From: Oopsacas minuta
Taxonomy: Eukaryota; Porifera; Hexactinellida; Lyssacinosida; Leucopsacidae
Direction: 5' to 3'
Length of the DNA: 64,000 nt
NCBI GenBank assembly: GCA_024704765.1
Contig: JAKMXF010000122.1
Span: forward strand, 457,068 to 521,067
Shown: one piece after another, positions 11,925-22,502 of the stretch
Layout: every line of letters begins with the position of its first letter
Position numbering within the stretch: position 1 is the first letter of the stretch
The notes under the pieces: generated by a model
Database searches by the model: none
Seen by the model: only the letters and a program-made list of their open reading frames with translations
What the model was told of the DNA's origin: nothing
Program-made: the position numbers and the translations under genes

Positions 11925-13283
11925 CAGTGTGTCAAGATGAAATTGAGACTATGTTTTGACCTAAGTTTCTAAAGGATAATCATCATAAGCCTCGAAATAC
12001 GAGTTGATTTATTAAAACGTGTCTATAGACTAATATTTGATCCTAAAGCCATTACTCTGGATCATTAACTTCTGACGTTTTGGCATAGATTACCAATAAG
12101 GTTTCAAAAATTCAGGTTCTATAGAATCCCAAATAGAGAGAAGGGTTCTTCAAGTCCACTAAGATTACGAGGAGGGTTCAAATCGATCTGATGTTTGGTC
12201 CAAGCCCACAAATTTTCGACCGGGTTTAGATTTGGGCTACAAGCAGGCCATTCCATACGAAATATATCATGACTTTCACGGAAAGTCTTAGCAACCTTTG
12301 ACATGTGTTTTGGATCGTTGTCTTCCTGAAAGACCCAGCCGTCAGGGTACAATACCTGAGCTTGTGTAATCAGACACTCGTTTAGGATGTTCGTATATAA
12401 TTCTCCGGTGAGGTTCTGCCTAAAAACCTTCAACGGAAAGGTCTCATGAGCAGAAATTGCTCCCCAAACATGTAATTTTGGACTATGTTTGTTGCTTTGC
12501 TTGACCGCTAGTTGGTCTCCTTTGCACCACAGCCTTATTCTGCCACCAGTAGCCAAATTGACATCTCATCGCTAAAAACAACTCGCTCCCAGTCAGTTTG
12601 TTTGTTATTCTTAGCCCACAATATTCTTTGTTGTTTGTGTCGATCCGTTAGCATAGGAATATTCCTTGCAACCTTGTGGATGTACCCTTTCCTCTGTAAT
12701 TCCTTCCTGACCGTCTCATGGGATAAACTTTTCTGACGAAAATGATTGAATCGACTGGCCAAATTTCGTATGGACATCTTGCGATTCTGATTTGCCAAGC
12801 TTACAAGAGATCTAGCATCGTTCACATGTAGTATTCTCTGTTTTCCGGTTCCATATTTCCTCTGTATATCACCGCCCTGACGAAACTTGGCTAATATGCG
12901 GAAAGCAGTGCTCCTCGGGATGTTGTTCGCTGATGTATTTCGCTACCACTTGTAACCACTGCATCGAATAATTTGCGGATGAGGTCTCTTCGTTCTAACT
13001 CCACCATGTTGATTTTGTATTTCGACACAAAAGACAAATATGAGCCAAAAACTGATATTGGAGCGGTCTATAGGAATATAGCAGATATTTTCGGGAATGT
13101 GTATTCTAAGTGACAGACTGATAGGTTATTCGTATATTCTAGAATCAATTAACTATGGTAACTTGATATACATGTATAAATGAATCAGAGAACATATGCG
13201 TTTCATATCTAACCATCGCAAATGAAGGAATTCTGAAAATATACACAATGACACGAAAGTCTGAATTTCATCTTGACAGACTG
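11925..13283 (-). mobile_element. Tc1 (DD34E) element inserted in the right arm of A1
   Basis: 1,359 bp. The ends are CAGTGTGTCAAGATGAAATT at 11925 and the reverse of CAGTCTGTCAAGATGAAATT ending at 13283. TA follows the right end (13284-13285); on the left the dinucleotide is AA, apparently mutated. The uninterrupted version of the target is seen in the sister repeat at about 24340-24370, which fixes the insertion point. Confidence 0.9.
12045..13007 (-). pseudogene. Tc1 (DD34E) transposase, frameshifted
   Basis: It starts at ATG 13007-13005 (MVELERRDLIRKLFDAV). A frameshift near 12930 is followed by a long open part: KYGTGKQRILHVNDARSL, the second HTH (LSHETVRKELQRKGY), VVFSDEMSIW (first D), then after another break WCKGDQ, LHVWGAIS, FQEDNDPKHMSK (second D) and SPNLNPVENLWAW (E). 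Thirty-four residues lie between the last two acidic positions. The C-terminus is frameshifted near 12125. All three catalytic residues are kept, but the gene cannot make one protein. Confidence 0.88.
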
Positions 13284-13829
13284 TATGACCAAAAAATGAG
13301 TAAAAAGAAAATTTAAAAGTTAAATTTATTTAAAGTATTAAAATTTAAATTATTTATATTGCCTAAAACATCAAACACTCTTCTATCGAATGATACCAAT
13401 TACGTATAAATCAGAGGAGTACAAGTGAGTAAAATTGGTGATTGAAGTTTAACTGTTCGAATACTATGCTAACTTCACAATCTTCTAATTCTTAGTTGGA
13501 AGATGTAGCAGGTACTCAGTAGTACTTCTGTTTCAGTACTTTGTGCATAATCCATTTGTCATACATATGCATACTTCTAAACAAATAGAACTCTTATAAT
13601 TCTCTATGGTCAAGATGTTGATTCAAATTCAAATTCTACTGTGCCCCTAATTAGGATCCAACATCCTGAGTCTTCTACCATTCCAATACCCCTAGCAGAA
13701 ATATATGGTGGGTAAATACAAATTAGTAAGGCATAGAGACCTCCAAAATAAATAAAGTAAATGAATTATAGCTGGGCTATGATACCTAGTTTTTGTTTAG
13801 CATTAAACCAATTTTGAATTACCTTCAAA

Positions 13830-14850
13830 ACTGTTGGAGGTTTGAATCTACCAGTGAAAATGTAAATGTTGCTACTGTTTTACATCTGTGCACAGCTTAT
13901 GTAATGCACAGGATCCGTTGGAGTTTAGACAAAGTTTGAAACTATATGGGCGCAAACTTCTATGGTTTAGTGAATTGTATATTTTACGAAAGACTATTTC
14001 AAACATTGATACAGTATAAAAGATATTATAACGGCAAAAGCAAGTGTTTGGTGCTCGAATTTCGATCTTTAGTATTCAATCCAACTTTGAGAATGTTTCT
14101 AAACTTGTTTCTCATCGCAAAGTCTGATTATCCAAATATGAATTGACCTTGAGTTCGGGGCTGTCTATACTATTTTCTGGGACTTTCCCGGAATCCGATT
14201 TAGCATATTACTGGTGTATTGGATTTTTTGGCTCTTGTATTACACGAAAGAGAATGATATTTGTGTACGTGACTAAGAGACATGCTTCAACTGTGGTCTT
14301 GAGTCCTTTCTAGATTCCAGAATGCAACAAATGTGTAATATAATGCATCATAGTGACGTGGGAAAACGAAAAAGTATGTAACGTCATAATATGCATATTC
14401 TACACACTAGAAGATTTTTGATGTAATAATGAAGCATGTAGCCTGAGGATTTTACCTGAAAATTTTGGAAAAATAAGGGAAAAATATTTTGATTTTTGGG
14501 GTTTGAAAAAATAACAAGAAGTTGATGTCGCTGGATATGTAAAATATGTGAGATTTTGAAATATTTTGTAAATAAAACAAGAGGTAATTACTTTTCACTT
14601 ATTCACAAATTATTAAAAAAGAGAATAGTTCTGCATATTCCGGTCTGATCTTTTATAAATTTTTAAGAACTTTATCAGCTTTGTCGAATTAGAGATATGT
14701 GTTCAGTGTGAGATAGAAATTAGTAAGGAAATACCTGAGGAATATGAGGATGGAGCAACTGTAAGATTAAACGCTGTAACTTACAGGCAAAAGCCTCCTT
14801 TGGTAAGCATTTATAGAATATTTATGAGAGTACTAAATCCAATATCAAGG
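13830..14850 (+). repeat. Coding-like repeat 'B-C-D', distal part of first copy
   Basis: The frames VATVLHLCTAYVMHRIR (13865-13915) and CEIEISKEIPEEYEDG with AVTYRQKPP (14715-14810) match the second copy's VTTVLHLCTASVMHRIS and CEIEINNEIPEENEDE with AVTYMQMP at 45055-44690, in inverted orientation. Between them is unmatched AT-rich DNA. The family is unknown to me. Confidence 0.55.
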
Positions 14851-14902
14851 GTATTGAGGATAACCTTGATATTGGAGCAGTACTTAAAAGTAAATAAGTA
14901 AG

Positions 14903-15119
14903 GTTGAAACCGACCGAATCGAATATCAGTACTCATGAATAGCTGCCTTACCGATTACGAATAAAGAGAATATTTGGTTACTTTAACCGAATACGAATAC
15001 TAGAATATTTGCTTACTCATACCGAATACGAATACTGATATTCTGTTGGTAACTGAATATTAAACCATTCGCCATTAATTTTCGGTTGAACCGAATATTT
15101 AACTATTCAGTTGCAACCT
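14903..15119. repeat. MITE-like repeat with ACCGAATACGAATAC motifs
   Basis: The ends AAGGTTGAAACCGA and (reversed) AAGGTTGCAACTGA frame a stretch with repeated CCGAATACGAATAC / CCGAATAT motifs. No coding potential. No target duplication was established. Confidence 0.5.
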
Positions 15120-16066
15120 TGTTAACAATGTATGTTACTATCCTAGATTATTTGATTTTCTATTGACATATTATATGCCATTGTTACCATTGTTAACAAT
15201 GGAATATGATATGTGAATAGAGTGGAATAATTTTGTGTACAATCAGTAGACAAGGTTGTGTTTGACAGACAGCAACGCTGGTATTGAATAACGGTTTAGG
15301 ATAGCGAAGCACAACATTTATACTCTAAAACAAGAACGAGAGCAGCTGATTTCATTAGGTCTATTTATGTGAATATTGAGGATAGGATTGCTGCATTTAA
15401 ATTTGCTTTCATGCCATTTCCAAACAAATATTTAAAAGGAAAAGAAAAATGACACGTAGAAACTGAAGAAATTCAAAAGAGGAAAGTTTAAAACGGAAAG
15501 AAACCAAATATAACTATATAAAACTCTCCTACTAGACAGATTGATATTTAGGAGGGCCGGATAAAAGTAGTTCAGGAGCCCTAAGCTAATTTCAGATAGG
15601 GGTCCTATTCACAACATTACTCAGAAATATTCGGAAATATATGTAAACAGTTGAATTAGTAGGTGGCCGATCTTAAAGTTTATTACTGCATAGTTGTAAA
15701 CTTATGTAAATATATATCAGTGAAAGTTCCTTAGGGAAAGTTAGGTTTCTCAAGTTTTTGAAATGAAATATATGGCTGATAGGAATTCCATCCCTTAAGA
15801 TAACATATTAGTGTATTTCGTTATGCATCACTGTCATAACTTGAAATTTCACATTAAAATCTAAAATGAGAAAGCCCAAATAAAAGTGAATTGTGTGCAA
15901 ATCCGTGAGATTTGGCACCTAAGCTAGTCCCTAGTTTATACAAGGCTCGTTATATATAAGTTTGATTATCGTAGCCCATACACTCTTCAAAAGTATTTCC
16001 TACGTTCATGTATGGGAAATATTCTATGGCCCATGAATTACTATAATACGGCTTGATAAGCAAAGA

Positions 16067-16457
16067 CAGGGCTGGGGTTGTTTAATCCAACCAAGGGCGG
16101 GATTAAATCTTTCCACTATTAGAGGTTAACCGTTGCAATTATTCTATAATACAATCAATGATGTTTGGTGGTTAAATTTGAATATTTCAATACATAGTTA
16201 TTAAAGAAGTCATTTTGATACGATTGCATATTACAAAACTATTGAAATTTAGAAATGCCTTCATGAAAGGTACATCTCAACTGTATCTAACTAGCAGAAT
16301 TCCTCTATTTAAATTTTAGAATTTGTGAGAACCTTAGGAACACTAAATAAATTGTCTGGAAATGAAACTGTTCGGTTAACTGAATTTATTTTATCCTAGC
16401 AGTTAAGTGAATATCGCAGCGGTTAACCGGTTAACCAGCTAACCGAATACAGCCCTG
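16067..16457. mobile_element. hAT-like MITE in repeat Y
   Basis: The ends are CAGGGCTG and, reversed, CAGGGCTG. The flanks AGCAAAGA (left) and GGAAAAGA/GAAAAGAA (right) are an imperfect 8-bp duplication. The interior has repeated GGTTAACC(G/A) motifs near 16420-16445. The boundary is supported by Y reading through (AAGCAAAGAATTGCC) when it is removed. Confidence 0.65.
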
Positions 16458-16497
16458 GAAAAGAATTGCCAAAATAATTTCCAGACAAATGGTCATA

Positions 16498-17235
16498 CAG
16501 TGGAAGCCGCTTAATCGGGACAGCTCGGGAGTCAATCTTTCGTCCCGATTAACCAATTGTCCCCATTAACCGATTATGATTATTTAAGTATTCAAAACTA
16601 GTTTTTCATTATCACATGACCAGATATAACTTATTTCTATACTACTAATCCTGACTTTTGGTTGTAGTATGGGTACAGTTCCGCTTCAAGAGGTCATAGA
16701 ATGCGTTACGCTATATACTTAGAAAGTAAGAAAATAAATTTAAATAATAATGCACGTGCTTATTACTGCAACACATCCCAAACGTTTGGATATCCAACAG
16801 TCTGGTCATTATTGATGGAATTATACATGGTGAAATAACCAATGGAACCAGAGGCGAATGAGCAAAGTTAATAATCTTAGTAGAGTAAATGGTAATCGCA
16901 TCGGTGTTCTATTGTGATGGTTGTAGATAATATTCAAATTCCTAGTTTTAAAACAAACCATTTACAATGATTCTGAATAAATATATAATCGTTTAATTGG
17001 GATAGAAATCCCAATTAAGCGAATATAATTCACATCCGGTTAATCGGGATAAGAAATCCTGATACCGATTATGAACTTTCAAAAAATTCGGGTATTCGGG
17101 ATAAAAAATCCCGATTAACCGATTCGATGTCCCAATTATCCGACAATTTTTCTATGTAAAAAATCTGTTCTCAAACCATTGTCCGTTTAAGCGGATATCC
17201 TGATTATCAGAGTCCCGATTAAGCCGTTTCCACTG
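16498..17235. mobile_element. pogo/Tigger-type MITE in repeat Y
   Basis: 738 bp, ends CAGTGGAAGCCGCTTAATCG and, reversed, CAGTGGAAACGGCTTAATCG, with TA at 16496-16497 and 17236-17237. Many internal copies of (T)CCCGATTAACCGA in both orientations lie at 17000-17235. No transposase. Y sequence flanks both sides. Confidence 0.85.
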
Positions 17236-17763
17236 TATTCAATTTGATCATGAAGAATTCCAAATATTGCCATGGAATTCAACTATTGTGAGGTTATCAC
17301 ATATGATGGAAAGATCTAGAACATATTGGACATGTTTAATCAGTAATTCTAACCTCAATGACGCAATCAAAATTTACAGTCTTATATAGTAATTTCGATA
17401 ATAATGCTGAATATGTGCAAGATTTACGATAACCAATCTAATATATTGATGCAAACACTTTCTAAATATCAATTATTAGTAGAGCAGTAGAAAAATTACT
17501 TGTTACTCGAAAAATCTCTCTGAAGTAGACGATTAGTCTATTTCTCAATTTTGCTATAAAATGATATGAATTTCACTGAGTCATTGTGGTAAGAATCGCT
17601 GACTAATCATCAAAAGTGTACTAGATGTGTCCGCAGTTTGTGATAATCTAAGAATAGTGGAATTCACGAGGTTATGTGAAATTCTTCATGATCAAATCGA
17701 TATAATCTCTTCCAGGAAATATTCGGGGATTATTTGCTTAGCAATCAGTTGTATATAGGAAGG

Positions 17764-17886
17764 CATTGGTTCTCAACCTTTTTTCTTACGAGACCTCTTT
17801 GATCCATTTTATTGGTCCGCGGACCCCCTACCAATAAACATATTAAAACATTTTTAGGACCGAGGACCCCAGGTTGAGAACCATTG
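17764..17886. mobile_element. 123-bp hAT MITE
   Basis: The ends are CATTGGTTCTCAACCT and, reversed, CAATGGTTCTCAACCT. The flanking octamers TAGGAAGG (17756-17763) and TAGTAAGG (17887-17894) differ at one base. Internal TCCGCGGACCCC and its partner form a stem. It sits inside the right end of repeat Y. Confidence 0.85.
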
Positions 17887-18085
17887 TAGTAAGGCATGGG
17901 TATGCGTGTAACGATTTCGAAAAGTGGTACTTAGCCAACAAGAGTTTGGGAATCCCTATTCCAAAGTTTGTTGGGATAGGGCAGTGGGATATCATGGAGG
18001 GATTGTACTGAACCTCTGAACACTATATTGAGCAGAAACAGGTGAGAAATATAAATGTAGGAATAGAAATTAACTGTAAACTTAC

Positions 18086-18327
18086 AGAATATCACCGAAA
18101 GTAGATAAGTCAGAATCCATAGCAATAATGATCCCAACTTCAGAATTGAATATTACAGTATCTAAAATGGCGAAATAGAATGGGGAAGAAGAAAATATGG
18201 GTGCGTTATCATTAATATCCGTCACAAATACTTGAACAGTAGAATTATGATAGAGTTTGCATTGATCGTTTTCAATTATAGCACGCGTGGCGTCAAGAGG
18301 ATCACAAAAAGCTCCAAGACCTAGTGC
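18086..18327 (-). CDS. Giant cadherin, exon h (last exon seen), with a two-cysteine insert
   Basis: 242 nt, phase 0 in, phase 2 out. Acceptor TTCATTTAG ends at 18328; donor GTAAGT begins at 18085. It encodes ALGLGAFCDPLDATRAI, IENDQCKLYHNSTVQ, VFVTDINDNAPIF, then the start of a further repeat (FYFAILDTVIFNSEVG, AMDSDLSTFGDI). The linker DINDNAPIF is canonical. The stretch between FVEVINT of exon g and VQVFVTD is longer than the usual A.D.G.P loop and carries two cysteines. The phase-2 donor needs another exon below 18085; I did not find it, and the window holds 18 kb of transposon-rich sequence downstream. Confidence 0.85.
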
Positions 18328-19233
18328 CTAAATGAACATCAAAATATAATATTCATGCTAAGATTGAAACAAAAACAACAACATAACGAATAGCATGAAT
18401 AGAGCTGGACATTATTAGAGATGTTAGATGTTTGTAGACTAAGTATATAGAAGATTGTCTCAATTGCAGCGGATTGAGCACGAGCCATGGTAGGATGTGG
18501 GCAAGGATAAAGAAGCAGGTTGAAGTCACTTAACTCTTATATAATATTTTTCCATTGTAAAATCGACCAGACCGACCTTAATGCAAAAATGAAATTCATT
18601 TAATATTTTAACTATTACGGGTGAAGTTTCAGGTTCGTAATGAGAAGGTAAACTAAATTTTACCGTTTGATTAAAAAATTCCCACACACTAATCGAGATT
18701 TTAGCAATTTTGACGTTATACACATTTCTGGCAGGTAGTCAAATAAGTTATTTCTCGTATATTCGTAATCAACACGAAATTTGCTTTCATCATAGGGTCA
18801 CATGGTCATCTTTGGAAGTAACAATATTCCCTGCGAAGGAAGGATTGTGAAACATATCATTGATAAATTGTGTTCAAATCCCTTTTGTTTAATGTGAGGT
18901 TAATACAGTGCTTTCTTTGGAATTAACAAGTAATTTTTATAGGATAAACCTGTTTTGTAGTCCAACATCCCAATTCAATGCAAATATCTTATGATTTACA
19001 TTGTTTCCAAGATTTCGCCAGATAACAGCTTAATAATGAAATAAATCGGCATATATTGCAAAACTTTTCGGATTTATGAAATGACGACATGTATTTCTAC
19101 GAGTATATAATAGACTCATTCTGTCAAAAGTGAACTGTTCCTGAAATATAGAGATATATTGTAGTATTATAATCCCAAACTGGCTTAACCAATCACTGGT
19201 AATGAAATTACTGCCCGCACAATTTTCTTGGTG

Positions 19234-19367
19234 TAGCCTTTCCAAACCTATGGTCCATAGACGACAGCAGGGGATTCATAGGATCTATTGCAGTCTATGG
19301 GAGGGGTCCACAGAATGTGGAAAAATTGGTATAGGGGGTCCACGGGTGAAAAGTTTGGGAACCATTG
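19234..19367. mobile_element. Probable small hAT MITE
   Basis: The right end reads, reversed, CAATGGTTCCCAAACTTTT, a common hAT terminus; the left end (TAGCCTTTCCAAACCT) is a weaker match. The flanking octamers TCTTGGTG and CCTTAGTG agree at six positions. Inner GGTCCA/TGGACC-type pairing resembles the element at 17764. Confidence 0.5.
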
Positions 19368-20233
19368 CCTTAGTGAATTCGAATGATATACGTGAACCAA
19401 CATCACCCACTGATTCATTATATGTGAGAATAAGTTTCACCAATGATAAAACCAACGGTTGCAACCTTAGAATTCACACACGTAGCTAGGAATAATAACG
19501 ACTTCAAATATAATACAATACTGCGAAATGGTGTGAAAACCGTATGACTCATATTCCACAATGATTAACAGAAAGGTATATGCCCAATGGACTCCCAAAC
19601 TATGATTTCCTTGTCAGCGACATACGGTTTTGGTATTAATTTAGTTACTGTATGCAGCTTGTACTAGGACTCGAACAATAGTGCAGGGCTGCGGCATAAG
19701 AGTGTCGTTAATCCTCCGCTACTACCAGCTCCCTTCAGGGAAGAAATTCGGATCCCTCTTGCAGGGATCGTGCTTTTGATAAATGGTGTGTCTACCGATG
19801 CATCCATGGTAGGCGTACAGTACTTTGGGTACATCTTGCACCAAGCAGTCTAGCACCTCCACATTATCTGTATTATTTACAATTGATAAAAGAGATGAGA
19901 CATTGATTGCAATATTGATAACACTGCCCTGCGTCAAATTTGCTGATTAATATCCATGAGTTGTTTTTAGTTAACTTGAGTATGCTGATTCTTAATCTGT
20001 CCTCAGAATTCCCCCATCACGTCTCGTTTTTACTCAAATGTCATTTTAATGTAAGTCAATTTTTTTAAGCACACTTCCCTAGAATAAATGATCATATTTG
20101 ATACATGTGTGAATTTTTGTCTTTTGAAATAAACAGATGCCTGCTTTATTGCATTACTAATTAGTCCCTTTAACTCCATTCTTTTCTACATAATTTTATT
20201 CCGTGTGTATTATCTCGTTCTATTTCTCCACAG

Positions 20234-21408
20234 TTATTTAATCAGTCTGAATTAAATGATTTGGTACAAGATTTAGATTTACCTAAAGAATCTGCGGAGT
20301 TGTTAGGGTCTAGGGGAAAAGAACAAAACTTGCTTCTCCCAGAAACAAAATTTTACTCATATAGGAACAGAGAGATCGAATTTTTGAAATATTTCATAAT
20401 GGAAGACGGATTTGTGTTTTGTCATGATGTTTCACCGCTAGTTAATGCTCTTGGATGTCCGTATGTACCTAATGATTGGAGACTCATTATTGATTGTTCA
20501 AAACAAAGTTTGAAATGTGTTCTACTTCATAATGGCAACAAATTTAGTTCCATACCAATTGGACATTCAGTAAGTTTAAAGGAACGATATGATAACATGA
20601 AAATTGTGCTTCATAAAATTAATTATAACCAGCACAATTGGGTAATCTGTGGTGACTTAAAAATCATATGCATTCTTTTGGGACAGCAATCAGGATATAC
20701 AAAATACCCTTGTTTTTTATGCTTATGGGACAGTCGTGCAAAGAGCGAATATTATTCTAGACAGAGCTGGCCAGCTAGAACCAATCTTAATGTTGGAGAT
20801 AAGAACATTATCCACGAGCCTCTAGTGGATCCTCTCAAGATTTTGCTTCCACCACTTCATATAAAATTAGGATTGATGAAACAGTTTGTAAGGGCATTAG
20901 ATAAGGAAGGAAATTGTTTCAAATATATTACCGAGAAGTTTTACTACCTAAGTGATGAAAAAAGAAAAGCCGGTATATTCGACGGTCCTCAGATTAGACA
21001 ACTTGTTCGAGATGATAATTTTTCAAATTATATGACATGCAAAGAAAAATGTGCATGGAATGCATTTGTAGATGTCATGAAAAACTTCTTGGGAAATACG
21101 AAATCTCCTAATTATAAAATACTTGTGAATGAGTTGATTGAATCTTACAAGAATCTCGGCTGCAATATGAGTGTAAAAGTTAACTTTCTTCACAGTCATA
21201 TTGACTATTTTCCAGAGAATCTTGGAGCTGTTTCCGAGGAGCAAGGTGAACGATTCCACCAAGACATAAAAACAATGGAAACACGATATCAGGGAGGTGG
21301 GACGTTCATATGATGGCTGATTACTGCTCGTGCCTCAAGAGAGATTGTATTGATGTTATTCATGCTAGAATGTCAAAAAATTGGAAATTTACTCCTGATT
21401 CAGACTAA
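20234..21408 (+). CDS. Unrecognised, possibly DDE/RNase H-like protein; last exon, one frameshift
   Basis: The frame opens right after a TTTCTCCACAG acceptor (20223-20233) with LFNQSELNDLVQDLDL, so this looks like a 3' exon; no upstream exon was found. It stays open for about 350 codons, then a one-base loss near 21292-21302 shifts it. The shifted frame continues WDVHMMADYCSCLKRD to KNWKFTPDSD and a TAA at 21406-21408. AATAAA follows at 21447. Counting from codon 20261, conserved-looking features are DWRLIIDCS (D78), CGDLK (D132), YPCFLCLWDSR, LPPLHIKLGLMKQF, NFLHSHIDYFPEN and SEEQGERFHQD (about 325-335). Acidic spacing and context suggest an RNase H fold (inference). I recall similar unnamed proteins being common in arthropods, but cannot check. 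It lies antisense within a cadherin intron. It could be a transposon gene or a host gene derived from one. Confidence 0.65.
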
Positions 21409-21446
21409 TATATTCAAATTTATTTATTAACTAAGATTATATTATC

Positions 21447-21452
21447 AATAAA
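21447..21452 (+). promoter_or_regulatory. Possible polyadenylation signal of the 20234-21408 ORF
   Basis: AATAAA 39 nt after the TAA stop of the frame that follows the frameshift. The sequence is AT-rich, so chance is possible, but its position suits a 3' exon. Confidence 0.4.
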
Positions 21453-22079
21453 AATTTCATTGTAATTCTTAGTAAAATTTATAAATGGCAGATTTTCACT
21501 ATTTTACTTGTAGAAGTGTCATGCATTCATCGATAAATATACCAATATTTAAAATAATTTTGCAAAAAAACTAGACGTGATACGTATACTATACAACATT
21601 TTTTAAAATCAGTATTAAAATGTGGATTAGAAAATGTTTTGCAATAACAATCAGCAAATAAAATTTTTTTTCCGCAAGGCTGTGTAATTAGTCCCGGGTA
21701 AGACTATATCTAACACCAAGAAAGTTGTTCCAAAAATCCTCAGTTCGTGGAGTATTCTGTTTCTAAAATTGGATTACATTTTTCTAAATCTAGTAAGGGG
21801 TTAATTATAGCCACAATTTCTTAAAATCTTATAGCCACCTTATTTGGTGTATTGTAATTCAATCCTAAAAATACAATTGGGATCGCTAGTCTGTTTTATG
21901 CCTTTGTATTCTAAAAATTACCTTTCTATTACTACAAAAATTGTATCCACACCAAACGAATATTTTTCTCATGAAATGATTTGCGTACATCATCTTGCTT
22001 GTTCCAATTCCAAATATTTGACGCTACTTTGTTTATTTCCATTTTGGGTAGCATACGAAGTATGGAATATGCTTTAGAC

Positions 22080-22502
22080 CAGGGGTTCTTAACCTTTTTG
22101 TCCCTTCGCTCCCCTTTTATACTCATTTTGTCCTTACGCCCCCTTTTATGACCACTAAATAATTATACTACCTTGACTTTGAAATCTATTTGTTAATACA
22201 TAAGTATTTCACTATAAGGATACTGCTTTGATCAATCGAGCATCTAATTAACTGATGAGGTAAATTATTCAATGTAATTGTTGAATCTGTATTTTAGCAA
22301 CAACGTTTTTAATCCTTGGAGTTGTTTCTGAGAGGGCACAACGTAGGTCAGCTTCTACAAACATCCTGCTTCGATATTTACTCTTAATGAGCACTAATGT
22401 TGAAAATGCTGTCTCACAGAGATAGGTTAAGGAAAATTGTAAGAGGACAGGCAATGCTAGCTGGCTGAGATCAAGGTACATTGGCAAATACACACGACAC
22501 AT
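22080..22502 (-). mobile_element. hAT element, 3' part with dimerisation domain
   Basis: The terminus CAGGGGTTCTTAACCTTTTT at 22080 is a typical hAT end. On the minus strand from 22502 to 22269 the frame encodes a hAT C-terminal dimerisation region: LDLSQLALPVLLQFS, TYLCETAFSTLVLIKSKYRS, DLRCALSETTPRI. This matches the ZBED5/SCAND3-like hAT group by motif. Only the 3' end survives; no 5' part or second terminus was seen upstream. Confidence 0.8.

Larger units (their letters stand above)
7746..13490. repeat. Long inverted-repeat structure 'A1'
   Basis: The left arm is about 7746-8405; the right arm, in reverse, is about 11430-13490 (interrupted by the Tc1 at 11925-13283). Matching marks include the GTGAAGTTA(A/G)C terminus near 7755 and 13475, the TGGTATAATTCGATAGAGGAG block near 7835 and its reverse near 13390, and ATCAATAGTTGA near 8170 and its reverse near 11655. 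Between the arms lie a mariner and a DD37D relic. A lone right arm is repeated at 23815-24530. Exact ends and target duplication were not resolved. Confidence 0.65.
16031..17905. repeat. Long-TIR repeat 'Y', copy 1, carrying three nested insertions
   Basis: The outer parts match the Y copy at 53515-54352: ACTATAATACGG..GATAAGCAAAGA on the left, AATTGCCAAAATAATTTCCA at 16465, TTTGATCATGAAGAATT at 17243, and on the right TTCATGATCAAATCGATATA and GTTGTATATAG...TAGTAAGGCATGG. It is broken by elements at 16067-16457, 16498-17235 and 17764-17886. Confidence 0.75.
1..18085 (-). other. Intronic or flanking DNA downstream of cadherin exon h
   Basis: The transcript should continue here because exon h ends on a phase-2 donor, but no further cadherin exon was recognised. 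Itemised elements fill most of it. Stretches where I see nothing assignable: 2204-2504, 2821-3726, 8406-8653, 9941-10087, 11011-11429, 13491-13829, 14851-14900 and 15120-16030 (AT-rich; 15190-15215 has a 16-bp CCATTGTTAACAATGG palindrome). A degenerate direct repeat of about 58 bp (ATTGTTATT..TTCACTGTT) lies at 1985-2095, inside the hAT element. Confidence 0.6.
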
